From: Oscillospiraceae bacterium
GTDB taxonomy: Bacteria > Bacillota > Clostridia > Oscillospirales > QAMX01
Assembly: GCA_015067675.1 (NCBI GenBank)
Contig: SVMB01000030.1
Location: 1 to 36,723, forward strand
Direction: 5' to 3'
Length of the DNA stretch: 36,723 bases
Within the stretch, counting starts at the first letter, position 1. Each line of letters begins with the position of its first letter. Position numbers and translations under genes: made by a program. Shown here one piece after another: positions 1 to 6,284 of the stretch. The notes under the pieces were generated by a model. It had not been told where the DNA came from. It searched no databases and worked only from the letters and a program-made list of their open reading frames with translations.

Positions 1-54
1 AGCATCGGTCTCCAAAACCGAGTGCCGAGGGTTCGATCCCTTCTGCCCCTGCCA
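1..54 (+). tRNA. tRNA-Trp (CCA), 3' part only
   Basis: The anticodon stem-loop has the loop CTCCAAA, which places the anticodon CCA (Trp). It is followed by a normal T arm with GGTTCGATCC and an acceptor strand ending in an encoded CCA at 52-54. The 5' half lies outside the window. Confidence 0.93.
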
Positions 55-57
55 AAG

Positions 58-90
58 AAAAACCCGCATTCGTAAGAATGCGGGTTTTTC
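58..90 (+). terminator. Rho-independent terminator of the tRNA-Trp transcript
   Basis: An 11-bp perfect stem (61-71 with 76-86) with a GTAA loop ends in a run of T. It lies directly after the tRNA CCA end. Confidence 0.92.
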
Positions 91-188
91 TGTATTCTGT
101 ATCATGAAACCATTGTCTTAACGATTTGCCTGACAGGAGTGGCAGAAAGAAACATATACGTAAAGAAAAATTAATTATTGCTTAAAGG

Positions 189-216
189 TTGATTATTGAA
201 GGATTTGTAGTATAAT
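189..216 (+). promoter_or_regulatory. Promoter of the 389 propeller gene
   Basis: TTGATT (189-194) and TATAAT (211-216) are separated by 16 bp. The predicted transcript has a leader of about 165 nt. The rest of the 55-388 gap holds the terminator, this promoter and the palindrome at 350; no other gene is supported. Confidence 0.65.
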
Positions 217-349
217 AAAAAAGCAAAAGTGCAAGCCATGAAAAAAACTTTACTGAATGCCGCTGACGCAGTACAAACAATACGAATGAGGACGCGGTAA
301 CTTTTGGAGAGCCTGCGCGGAAATAAAGAGTAAAACTTGTGTCTTTGGT

Positions 350-363
350 GGTCATATATGACC
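350..363. promoter_or_regulatory. Perfect 14-bp palindrome in the leader of the 389 gene
   Basis: GGTCATATATGACC is a perfect inverted repeat. It ends about 10 bases before the ribosome site (AGGAAG near 375) and lies well downstream of the promoter. It could be a roadblock operator or, less likely, an RNA hairpin. No matching copy was seen elsewhere in the window. Confidence 0.5.
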
Positions 364-388
364 GCGAAATAGAAAGGAAGAAAGCAAA

Positions 389-1543
389 ATGGAAAAGTTT
401 TTCGACAAGTATGAGCTGCGAATCGGCGAAGGCCGGGAAACTCCGTTCATGAACAAATACGATATCTACCAGGACGGCACTACGCCGATGTATCGTGACG
501 TGGATGGCAGACTCTGGGCTATGAGCGGCCATTCCCATATGGGTCACATCGGTATGTTCGCGGGTACCTGCCTGGATGATATGAAAGAAATGTGGCCGAT
601 CGGACTCAATTTTTGTACCGGTCACGCGGAATATGCATACAACGGCATCCGTTATCCGGAAGGCATCCTGCCCCGCGGCAGCATCTGGCCCTTCGGCCTG
701 TACATCTGCCCCAATACCCACCGCTTCTTCTGCTGGTTCCACAACGAGACCGGCTGGCGGGGTAAGGGTACGGCCTACGATGCCTATGGACTCTGCGAGA
801 CTCCGAAGTTTGACTCTGACTTCCGCCACATCGGTCTGATGCACTCCGACGACGAGGGCAAGACCTGGACCTTTGATCGTTGGGTTCTCACCGGAGAAGA
901 AGTCGCCTTTACTTCCAGATACAATCCCGGCGCCGGCAATGCACTGGGGCAGCAGGGCGATATCATCCGCTTTGGCAGCGGTGACTTCTGTATGTACATC
1001 GAGCCGGATGGCGATTATATCTACGTATTCTACGATATCCTGACCAAGGATATTTCGCAGGACACCTTTCAGAAGGCAGATCTCAGATGCGACGCTTACG
1101 TAGCCCGCTGCAGAAAGCGCACCGACGGTTCCATGGGCGATTTTGTCAAGTACTACGACGGTGCCTTCTGTGAAGCCGGCAATTTAGGTAAGGAAACCAT
1201 GATTCTGGAGGATGCCTGGCATCCCCGCGTTGTCTACAGTGAGCCGGAAGGTATCTTCATCATGACCAGCAAGCCGATTATGGCTGCCAAAAACGACGAG
1301 ATTCCCGGTCTGGACGCCGGACGCAAAGTGGTGCAGATCGCTACCTCAAAGGATCTCATCCACTGGTCCAAGCCGGAGATCGTTTACAAGGACGGTATGC
1401 CCTGGGGCAATCATTACAACGCAATCGTTCCCGACGATACCGTGAGCCAGCCCTGCGTGCTCACCTCCAACAGCTTCTCCTTCCTCAATAACCACAACGG
1501 CACCGACGTTATCCGCTATCCTGTGGAACTGGTGCGCAAATAA
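389..1543 (+). CDS. Sialidase-fold (Asp-box) beta-propeller protein, putative glycosidase
   Basis: This 384-aa protein has no signal peptide, so it is predicted to be cytoplasmic. A clear Asp-box lies at residues 153-160 (S-D-D-E-G-K-T-W), and other beta-strand segments are rich in aromatic and Gly-Asp residues (for example around 200-215). This is the pattern of sialidase-like or GH43-like propellers. I do not recognise the exact family, and neither the complete sialidase Arg triad nor the FRIP motif is evident, so the substrate is unknown. The ATG at 389 follows AGGAAG at a good distance. The gene stands alone, with its own promoter, palindrome and terminator. It resembles in style the other Asp-box protein at 17541-18824 but is not an obvious duplicate of it. 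Confidence 0.7.
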   Translation: MEKFFDKYELRIGEGRETPFMNKYDIYQDGTTPMYRDVDGRLWAMSGHSHMGHIGMFAGTCLDDMKEMWPIGLNFCTGHAEYAYNGIRYPEGILPRGSIWPFGLYICPNTHRFFCWFHNETGWRGKGTAYDAYGLCETPKFDSDFRHIGLMHSDDEGKTWTFDRWVLTGEEVAFTSRYNPGAGNALGQQGDIIRFGSGDFCMYIEPDGDYIYVFYDILTKDISQDTFQKADLRCDAYVARCRKRTDGSMGDFVKYYDGAFCEAGNLGKETMILEDAWHPRVVYSEPEGIFIMTSKPIMAAKNDEIPGLDAGRKVVQIATSKDLIHWSKPEIVYKDGMPWGNHYNAIVPDDTVSQPCVLTSNSFSFLNNHNGTDVIRYPVELVRK

Positions 1544-1550
1544 GTGCTCA

Positions 1551-1580
1551 AAAGCCCTTCCCGACCGGAAGGGCTTTTTT
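1551..1580 (+). terminator. Rho-independent terminator after the propeller gene
   Basis: The arms AAAGCCCTTCC and GGAAGGGCTTT close a short loop and run into TTTTTT, eight bases after the stop codon. Confidence 0.93.
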
Positions 1581-1583
1581 ATG

Positions 1584-1600
1584 TTCAACCGCGGGTTGAG
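1584..1600. promoter_or_regulatory. Palindromic site of the WTCAACCGNCGGTTGAW family
   Basis: TTCAACCGCGGGTTGAG has half-sites TTCAACC/GGTTGAG. It lies 20 bp upstream of the -35 box at 1621. Related sites occur at 10689, 29393 and 29431-29463, also in regulatory gaps near HTH genes. Confidence 0.6.
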
Positions 1601-1620
1601 TACCGTAAACCATGCGATCA

Positions 1621-1649
1621 TTGTGAACGCGGGCACGGGGTGATATACT
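1621..1649 (+). promoter_or_regulatory. Possible upstream promoter of the XRE operon
   Basis: TTGTGA (1621-1626) and TATACT (1644-1649) are 17 bp apart. It lies between the 1584 palindrome and the stronger promoter at 1701, so the downstream operon may have two starts. Confidence 0.45.
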
Positions 1650-1700
1650 GAAACGGCAAACCGGAAAATCCAAAAACTGAAGGAAACTTCACATTCGGGC

Positions 1701-1729
1701 TTGACATTGACGGGAAGCTATGCTATTAT
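1701..1729 (+). promoter_or_regulatory. Strong promoter of the XRE-membrane protein operon
   Basis: TTGACA (1701-1706) and TATTAT (1724-1729) have a 17-bp spacer. The -10 box overlaps the long inverted repeat beginning at 1727. Confidence 0.8.
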
Positions 1730-1760
1730 GAAGTTGGCTTCACATGAAGCAACCTTCATA
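1727..1760. promoter_or_regulatory. Operator-like inverted repeat overlapping the -10 box
   Basis: Two 16-base arms, TATGAAGTTGGCTTCA (1727-1742) and TGAAGCAACCTTCATA (1745-1760), are complementary at 14 of 16 positions around a 2-base centre. The repeat covers the -10 box and start point 15 bases before the XRE gene, which suggests autorepression by that regulator. Confidence 0.65.
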
Positions 1761-1774
1761 TTTGGGGTGATACC

Positions 1775-2005
1775 ATGAAAACGCGGGTAAAAGAGCTGCG
1801 GCTGGCAGCAAACCTTACCCAGCAGCAGCTGGCGGAGATGGTGCATGTATCGGCACGTACGATTATTTCCATTGAAAAGGAACAGTACAGCCCGTCGCTG
1901 ATGCTGGCCTACCGGATCGCAAAAGAGTTTGACGTGAGCGTGGAAGAACTGTGCTGTCTGCAGGAAAATATGGAAAGCGAGGATCGGGCGTATGAAAAAC
2001 TGTAA
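1775..2005 (+). CDS. Small XRE-family HTH regulator
   Basis: This 76-aa protein is almost entirely a single helix-turn-helix domain of the Cro/C1 type (about residues 3-60; LTQQQLAEMVHVSARTI contains the recognition helix). Such minimal regulators in Clostridia usually pair with a small membrane protein encoded next to them, and here the next gene overlaps its 3' end by 14 bases. The ATG at 1775 follows GGGGTGATACC; the Shine-Dalgarno is modest. The inverted repeat over its own promoter (1727-1760) is the natural candidate operator. The signal or regulated target is not visible. Confidence 0.9.
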   Translation: MKTRVKELRLAANLTQQQLAEMVHVSARTIISIEKEQYSPSLMLAYRIAKEFDVSVEELCCLQENMESEDRAYEKL

Positions 2006-2453
2006 GAAGCTGTCGTACTCGGACAAAATCCGCTGGCGTATACGCGGATGGTGGACGGTGATCGTGCTGATGATTGCCTACATTGTTGTGGTTTCGGTAT
2101 TGGGCGGCGGGGATTCCCGGATGATGACCCGGATGGCGCGTAATGTCAGCCAGTTTATCACCTGGGGCGGCATGATCTACGCCGGTGTACGCATCCATAA
2201 GAATAAAAAGCTGCTTCTGGATCCGCAGCGCATGAGGGAGCTGCATCTCAGAGAACTGGACGAGCGCAATCGCTGGCTGCACGACAAAAGCGGCGGTGTT
2301 GTGATGGATATCATGCTGATTATTCTGCTGATCACGACTGACACGGCGGCCCTGTTCAATATGCCGGCCTTTTATCTGTCGCTGAGCGTGCTCCTGACCG
2401 CGATTGTCCTGAAATTCGGCACTTATCTGCTCTATCGGCACGGAATTGCGTGA
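1992..2453 (+). CDS. Four-helix membrane protein paired with the XRE regulator
   Basis: This 153-aa protein has hydrophobic segments at about residues 20-38, 51-67, 102-122 and 126-147. A charged cytoplasmic loop contains LRELDERNRWLHDKSG (about 86-101). The layout and the DER...DKSG loop resemble small DUF2178-type membrane proteins found next to XRE regulators, but I am not certain of the family. The start overlaps the upstream gene by 14 bases, indicating translational coupling. The protein may sense or transmit a membrane-related signal to the regulator; this is inference. Confidence 0.8.
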   Translation: MKNCKKLSYSDKIRWRIRGWWTVIVLMIAYIVVVSVLGGGDSRMMTRMARNVSQFITWGGMIYAGVRIHKNKKLLLDPQRMRELHLRELDERNRWLHDKSGGVVMDIMLIILLITTDTAALFNMPAFYLSLSVLLTAIVLKFGTYLLYRHGIA

Positions 2454-2467
2454 TGAAAGGAGCCGTG

Positions 2468-3370
2468 ATGGATATGGAGATCAAAAAGATCGATCTGCAC
2501 GTGCATGCCCACTTCGCAGGAGGTCCCGAACGGCTGCGCGGCGGTACATGGCCGACGCCGAAGGAACTGCGGGCAGCTTATGACGGGCTGGGCATCGAAA
2601 AAGGCGTGGAAATGTCCCGCTATGCTCCGGAACGCATGCACGATCCGATTACCTCGCGGGATGCGCAACTTCTGGCAGCGCAGTATCCCGAAACGATCGG
2701 TTGGTGGTTCTGCGGACTGGATCCCCGCATGGCGACAAACTCGCCGGGGGACAATCTGTCCTATTATCTGGATTTCTACCGGGAGCGCGGTGCCGTGGGC
2801 GTGGGTGAACTGCAGGCAAACATGTACATCGACGATCCGCGGATGATGAATCTGCTGGGTCACTGCGAAAAGTGCGGCATGCCCGTGACGATTCACTTCG
2901 GCAAGCTGGGAGAGGGCTGCGGCGTGGCGGATGATCTGGGACTGCCGAGGCTTGAACGCGTCCTGCAGGCATTTCCCGAGCTCAGACTTCTGGGTCATGC
3001 CATGACCTTCTGGTCGGAGATGGGCACGGATGTCACTGAGGAAAACCGCAACCGGTATCCCAAAGGCAGGATCACCCGGGAGGGCCGCGTGGCGCAGCTC
3101 ATGCGGAAGTACCCGAATCTGCTCTGCGATATCTCGGCAAACTCCGGCCTCAACGCCTTTACACGGGATCCGGAGTATGCATTCCGGTTCATTGACGAGT
3201 TTCACGAGCGGATTTTCTTCGCCACCGATATCAGCTCCCAGACGTCCATTGCGAAAACCGCGCCTGCGCTCTGCAAATTTCTGGACGCGGGCTACCGTTC
3301 GGGCAATATCAGCACGGCGGCCTATCGGAATATCTGCCGGGAAAATGCACTGAGACTGCTTGGAAAGTAA
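2468..3370 (+). CDS. Amidohydrolase-family TIM-barrel metal-dependent hydrolase
   Basis: This 300-aa protein has the amidohydrolase-2 pattern. An H-x-H motif lies near the N terminus (H11-V-H13 of DLHVHAH), a barrel histidine in TIHFGK, another in LLGHAM, and a late aspartate in FATDIS. Together they form a mono- or binuclear metal site. The family includes decarboxylases and hydrolases of cyclic acids and lactones, so the substrate cannot be named. The start at ATG 2468 is chosen because AAAGGAG lies 5 bases upstream; the GTG at 2450 and ATG at 2453 would precede that ribosome site. It follows the membrane-protein gene by 14 bases and is probably in the same operon. Confidence 0.82.
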   Translation: MDMEIKKIDLHVHAHFAGGPERLRGGTWPTPKELRAAYDGLGIEKGVEMSRYAPERMHDPITSRDAQLLAAQYPETIGWWFCGLDPRMATNSPGDNLSYYLDFYRERGAVGVGELQANMYIDDPRMMNLLGHCEKCGMPVTIHFGKLGEGCGVADDLGLPRLERVLQAFPELRLLGHAMTFWSEMGTDVTEENRNRYPKGRITREGRVAQLMRKYPNLLCDISANSGLNAFTRDPEYAFRFIDEFHERIFFATDISSQTSIAKTAPALCKFLDAGYRSGNISTAAYRNICRENALRLLGK

Positions 3371-3396
3371 GAAAACCTGTAGAGAGGATTGAGAAC

Positions 3397-3723
3397 ATGG
3401 CGGACTTTACGTTTGCAGAAATGCTTGGGATGCAGCGGGAGCTGCAGGAAAAGTACCGGGAAAAGTGGGGCGGACTGTCTCCGAAAATCGCGCGCAATCA
3501 GCTGCTGTGGATGTACGGCGAGATGGCAGAAGTGGGCGATATCATCAAGAAAAAGGGCGAACAGGCCATCATGGAGGATACCGAAGTGCGCGCGCATTTC
3601 GTGGAGGAGCTCTGCGATGTGCTGATGTACTTTAACGACATTATGCTTTGCTTTGATATTGCCCCGGAAGAACTGGAAAAGACGTACCGGGAGAAACATC
3701 AGCGCAATATGAAGCGCTGGTAA
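3397..3723 (+). CDS. MazG-like/all-alpha NTP pyrophosphohydrolase (dUTPase-like)
   Basis: This 108-aa all-helical protein carries the metal-binding pattern of the MazG/dUTPase-2 superfamily. A first helix with GEMAEVGD is followed about 25 residues later by the EELCDVLMYFND helix (ExxD). Such enzymes hydrolyse (d)NTPs to the monophosphate and pyrophosphate. The ATG at 3397 follows AGAGAGG. The gene looks complete. However, its last 11 codons and the left arm of its terminator are duplicated 1.8 kb downstream (5525-5589), which shows that DNA was inserted in its terminator loop. Confidence 0.85.
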   Translation: MADFTFAEMLGMQRELQEKYREKWGGLSPKIARNQLLWMYGEMAEVGDIIKKKGEQAIMEDTEVRAHFVEELCDVLMYFNDIMLCFDIAPEELEKTYREKHQRNMKRW

Positions 3724-3754
3724 AAAGTGAACACAAAAGAAACGCCGGTAAGCT
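3690..3754 (+). repeat. 65-bp direct repeat, copy 1 (MazG-like 3' end plus terminator left arm)
   Basis: This segment matches 5525-5589 with 62 of 65 identities; the first 39 bases are identical. It contains the end of the MazG-like gene, its stop, and the left arm of a hairpin whose right arm is absent here. It marks the left border of the 3755-5524 insertion. Confidence 0.95.
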
Positions 3755-3757
3755 TTG

Positions 3758-3800
3758 GCTAAACAGTGATAAGGAACTAATTCACTTATCAACTGTTAGC
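3758..3800 (+). other. Imperfect stem-loop at the left border of the insertion
   Basis: GCTAAACAGTGATAAGGAA (3758-3776) and TTCACTTATCAACTGTTAGC (3781-3800) pair over 18 bp with three single-base bulges. There is no T-run, so it is not a terminator. Function unknown. Confidence 0.5.
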
Positions 3801-3819
3801 TGACGGTACCGGGGTGCAT

Positions 3820-3866
3820 ACGGAAAGCCCGTCTGATTTCTAACAGGAAGTCAGACGGGCTTTTGC
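3820..3866 (+). terminator. Rho-independent terminator 35 bases before the 3899 gene
   Basis: A 17-bp stem with one mismatch (AAAGCCCGTCTGATTTC with GAAGTCAGACGGGCTTT) ends in TTTT. It may terminate MazG transcription or a lost gene, or serve as the switch of a leader for the next gene. Confidence 0.85.
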
Positions 3867-3898
3867 TATCTAATAATCGAACATAACGGAGGTTTACT

Positions 3899-4144
3899 AT
3901 GAGGACATTACTCACTTGCGCTTACAATATGGACAACTGCTGTGTGGAACTGAAATTCACTGATGGTAGCATGATCGCCATTGACACCATTGCCGTGGAA
4001 AATGAAATTGCCGACAATATATATCAGCGTTCAGAGCTGGACTATCTGATCTACAATGACCCGGTGGCATACGCCGAGCTTATACTCAACGGCGATCCCG
4101 AAGCGTATCTTAAAGCGGTTACTGAATATAAGCCGCTTGACTAA
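3899..4144 (+). CDS. Small conserved protein (DUF6061-like)
   Basis: This 81-aa soluble acidic protein has no signal peptide or membrane segment. The stretches NMDNCCVEL, DGSMIAIDTIAVENE and ELDYLIYNDPVAYAELILNGDPEAYLK recall a small family common in gut Clostridia that I tentatively equate with DUF6061. Its function is unknown to me. CGGAGG precedes the ATG by about 8 bases, and a strong terminator follows immediately, so it may be a single-gene unit. It lies inside the 1.77-kb inserted segment. Confidence 0.75.
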   Translation: MRTLLTCAYNMDNCCVELKFTDGSMIAIDTIAVENEIADNIYQRSELDYLIYNDPVAYAELILNGDPEAYLKAVTEYKPLD

Positions 4145-4152
4145 ACTGCCAG

Positions 4153-4198
4153 AAGCGGTATCCGAGTCTGCTGTGATTCGGATACCGCTTTTTTTTTT
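4153..4198 (+). terminator. Rho-independent terminator
   Basis: A 13-bp perfect stem (AAGCGGTATCCGA with TCGGATACCGCTT) is followed by a run of ten T. It lies 9 bases after the stop of the 81-aa gene. Confidence 0.96.
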
Positions 4199-4216
4199 GC
4201 CCTCTTTAGAAACAAT

Positions 4217-4245
4217 AGATTTATTCACAATTTTCATGTATAATA
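4217..4245 (+). promoter_or_regulatory. Probable promoter of the GH29-like gene
   Basis: The TATAAT at 4240-4245 is perfect, but the -35 (TAGATT, 17 bp upstream) is weak. It sits in an AT-rich stretch just after the terminator. Confidence 0.5.
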
Positions 4246-4283
4246 AATTCAAAATCTTACATCGCATGGAAAGGAAGATCAAT

Positions 4284-5204
4284 ATGAGAGCAGTCGATCG
4301 TTTTTATGAAAAGCGCTGGGGCGTTTTTACACACTATCTTTCCGGTATATATGGCTGCACCACCTCGGAAGAATGGAATGCCTGCGTAAATTCTTTTGAT
4401 GTACATCAGCTGGCAAAAACCCTTCATGAAATGGGTGCCGGATATTATTTTATCACGATTATGCAGGGAACACGCTTTCTGCTTGCTCCAAATGCCACAT
4501 ATGACAGCCTTTTTGGCGCCAAACCCGGAGAAATCTGTGCTGAACGTGATCTGGTTTTGGATTTATACGAGGCGCTGGAGCCCTATGGTATCGACCTGTA
4601 TCTGTATTATACCGGAGATGGTCCTCATTTGGAGCGGCAATACGGCGAAAAAATGGGAATCCAGTATGAAAAACAAACCTGTAACGGAGAACTGCTGACG
4701 GACGAATTTGTCCGGAAATGGGCTGATGTATTGCGGGAATACAGCATTCGGTACGGCAGCAAGGTAAAAGGCTGGTGGCTGGATGGAATGTATAACTATT
4801 TTGGCTATCATAATGAAAAGATGGCCCTGTATTATGATGCTGTAAAAGCAGGCAACCCGGATGCCATTACCGCTTTTAATAACGGTACAGGCGAAGCCGC
4901 CATCAGCAAGTGGTATGAAAAAGAAGAGTTCCTCTGCGGAGAGGCATTGGATTTTGAAACGATCCCCAAAAGTCGATTTGTGGATGGTGCACAGAGCCAT
5001 ATGTTGGCACCGCTGGGCATCGAAAATGCCGGAGACTGGGCAGGAGCTCGCTGGGCAAAGCCCGGTGCGCGCAGAGATCATGCCTATATGAAGGATTTTA
5101 TTGATCGCTATCATGCTGCCGGTGGTGTTGTTACCGTCGATATCCGCATTGAATCCGATGGACGCCTGGATCCTGCACAGATAGCGGCTTTGACCGGTAT
5201 TTGA
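4284..5204 (+). CDS. Short GH29-like (alpha-L-fucosidase-type) protein
   Basis: This 306-aa protein begins with a GH29-like N terminus (FYEKRWGVFTHYL, compare the usual FGMFIHWG). It has a barrel strand GWWLDGMY with D167 in the position of the GH29 nucleophile, and ends with GGVVTVDIRIESDGRL, like the GGN..LN..P..DG turn that closes GH29 barrels. It is shorter than typical fucosidases (about 450 aa) and lacks the C-terminal beta-sandwich. An acid/base residue cannot be assigned. There is no signal peptide. ATG 4284 is chosen because AAGGAAG lies upstream; a longer reading frame exists but has no ribosome site. The lower GC, about 40% in one counted 60-base line, sets it apart from its neighbours. 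Confidence 0.65.
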   Translation: MRAVDRFYEKRWGVFTHYLSGIYGCTTSEEWNACVNSFDVHQLAKTLHEMGAGYYFITIMQGTRFLLAPNATYDSLFGAKPGEICAERDLVLDLYEALEPYGIDLYLYYTGDGPHLERQYGEKMGIQYEKQTCNGELLTDEFVRKWADVLREYSIRYGSKVKGWWLDGMYNYFGYHNEKMALYYDAVKAGNPDAITAFNNGTGEAAISKWYEKEEFLCGEALDFETIPKSRFVDGAQSHMLAPLGIENAGDWAGARWAKPGARRDHAYMKDFIDRYHAAGGVVTVDIRIESDGRLDPAQIAALTGI

Positions 5205-5314
5205 TTGCAAGCCATTCCAAAGGATTGCAAATCGCAGAAGTAACGGCTGGGGATGTTTTGCAAGGTGTGATTTGAGGATATTTGCGGCACACAATATAGA
5301 GAGGATGTATCTTC

Positions 5315-5524
5315 ATGCCGGAAACACTGCAATACAAGATTGATATGGACTTTCGATCCCAATGGAAGATTGTTTCAACACATTCAGCCGTGAAGTCAAA
5401 CTTTATCTATGTGCAGGAAATCGGAGAATTCAGATCTGGACCGAATTACTTCACCAAAAGAGAAGGTTTGGATTCCTTTCTGCTGAAGTTGACTCTCAGA
5501 GGCGGCGGTATCTTAGAGTACGAT
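5315..5524 (+). pseudogene. AraC-family regulator, truncated after the start of the sensor domain
   Basis: About 70 codons from ATG 5315 (GAGAGGAT upstream) read like the N-terminal cupin sensor of AraC regulators, ending LRGGGILEYDG. In an intact protein this strand would continue into the rest of the barrel and the C-terminal HTH domain. Instead the frame enters the 65-bp duplicated MazG-like 3' end exactly at 5525 and runs out at 5692 in unrelated sequence antisense to the next gene. The regulator is therefore broken by the right border of the insertion. An AraC regulator next to a glycosidase is a usual pairing, so it probably once controlled the GH29-like gene. Confidence 0.75.
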
Positions 5525-5589
5525 GGAGAAACATCAGCGCAATATGAAGCGCTGGTAAAAAGTAAACACACAAGAAACGCCGGAAAGCT
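5525..5589 (+). repeat. 65-bp direct repeat, copy 2
   Basis: This is the second copy of 3690-3754 with three substitutions. Unlike copy 1 it leads into an intact terminator hairpin, so it looks like the original downstream context of the MazG-like gene. Confidence 0.95.
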
Positions 5590-5610
5590 CATGCTTTCCG
5601 GCGTTTTGTT
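5575..5610 (+). terminator. Rho-independent terminator, ancestral MazG-like terminator
   Basis: A 14-bp stem (5575-5588 with 5593-5606) and a TCAT loop are followed by a T-rich tail. It separates the insertion from the convergent flavin reductase gene. The A-rich left side allows some termination in the other direction too. Confidence 0.93.
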
Positions 5611-5612
5611 TG

Positions 5613-6188
5613 TCAAAGCGTACTTCCGGGCTGGCCCCAGCTGCCAAGAGAGGTTGTACCCACGGAGAAAAAATTCTGTGCGGTGGTCATGACGGGTTTC
5701 ACCATTGCGAGCTTTTCTTCAAGGCTCAGCTTTTCATCCTCCAGAACCGCCGCCGCACGGACGTTGACGATGTCACAGATGTAGATATCGCTTTCAGGTG
5801 CCTCGTCGATATGCAGTGTCTGACGTACCTTCAGCTCGAACGTCCACATACCATCCACCGGTACCGGCACGTCGAGAACCGCGCCTTTTTCACTGGGGAT
5901 CACACGCTCTTTGATTACCTCACGTCCGCTGTGGGTGCCGCAGTAGTCGGCGGCAGGCAGCAGCTTTTCTGTGACGATGGTAGCCGAAAACACGCCGGTC
6001 TCCCGGATGCGGTCGCGGGTGAGCTTGTCCTCGCCGATGCAGGCGACGAACTGAAAGCGATCGGTATGGCAGTAGGTGCACCAGCAGAACAGCCCGTAAT
6101 TGGCGCTGCCGTCCTCCTTGCAGGTACCGTAGAGGTAGAGCGCCTGCGGGCAGAAATTGTTGGAGCCGCGGCGGGAAATCTTCTCCAT
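5613..6188 (-). CDS. Flavin reductase-like FMN-binding protein
   Basis: This 191-aa protein has the split-barrel pattern of the flavin reductase-like domain. An N-terminal CPQALYLYGT strand leads to NYGLFCWCTYC, then FVACIGEDKLTRDRIRETG, where the family normally shows the strand and helix contacting FMN phosphate. The C terminus DIVNVRAAAVLEDEKLS matches the usual end of the domain. These proteins bind FMN and often act as NAD(P)H:flavin oxidoreductases or redox sensors; the physiological partner is unknown. The start at 6188 has AAGGAGG upstream; a longer frame lacks one. The gene is monocistronic and converges with the MazG-like copy. Confidence 0.85.
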   Translation of the reverse strand: MEKISRRGSNNFCPQALYLYGTCKEDGSANYGLFCWCTYCHTDRFQFVACIGEDKLTRDRIRETGVFSATIVTEKLLPAADYCGTHSGREVIKERVIPSEKGAVLDVPVPVDGMWTFELKVRQTLHIDEAPESDIYICDIVNVRAAAVLEDEKLSLEEKLAMVKPVMTTAQNFFSVGTTSLGSWGQPGSTL

Positions 6189-6227
6189 GAAAAGTCCTCC
6201 TTGCAATGTGTTTTGGATGCTGGGGAC

Positions 6228-6233
6228 AGTATA
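6228..6233 (-). promoter_or_regulatory. Extended -10 promoter of the flavin reductase gene
   Basis: On the minus strand the sequence reads TGGTATACT, an extended -10 element, 40 bases upstream of the start. No good -35 is present at the normal distance. Confidence 0.5.
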
Positions 6234-6284
6234 CCATCCCAAACCGGACAACTGTATGTCATGTTTGAGCGGAGGACTTAAAAA

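Noticed and set aside
238-300. 20-codon leader peptide starting MKKTLLNAADAVQ
   Set aside because: It begins with ATG after the promoter but has no ribosome site, no notable codon runs and no terminator after it.
3758-3800. Integron attC-like site
   Set aside because: The bulged hairpin with GCTAAAC...GTTAGC ends recalls attC. However, the span of 43 bases is too short, the core bases do not fit RYYYAAC/GTTRRRY, and no integrase or cassette array is present.
3690-5589. Insertion sequence or transposon
   Set aside because: The 65-bp repeats are far longer than IS target duplications, the insert has no terminal inverted repeats, and no transposase is encoded. It is kept as an insertion of unknown mechanism.
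5525-5692. C-terminal part of the AraC-like frame as a real domain
   Set aside because: This stretch is the out-of-frame duplicate of the MazG-like 3' end plus terminator and antisense flavin reductase sequence. It has no regulator similarity.
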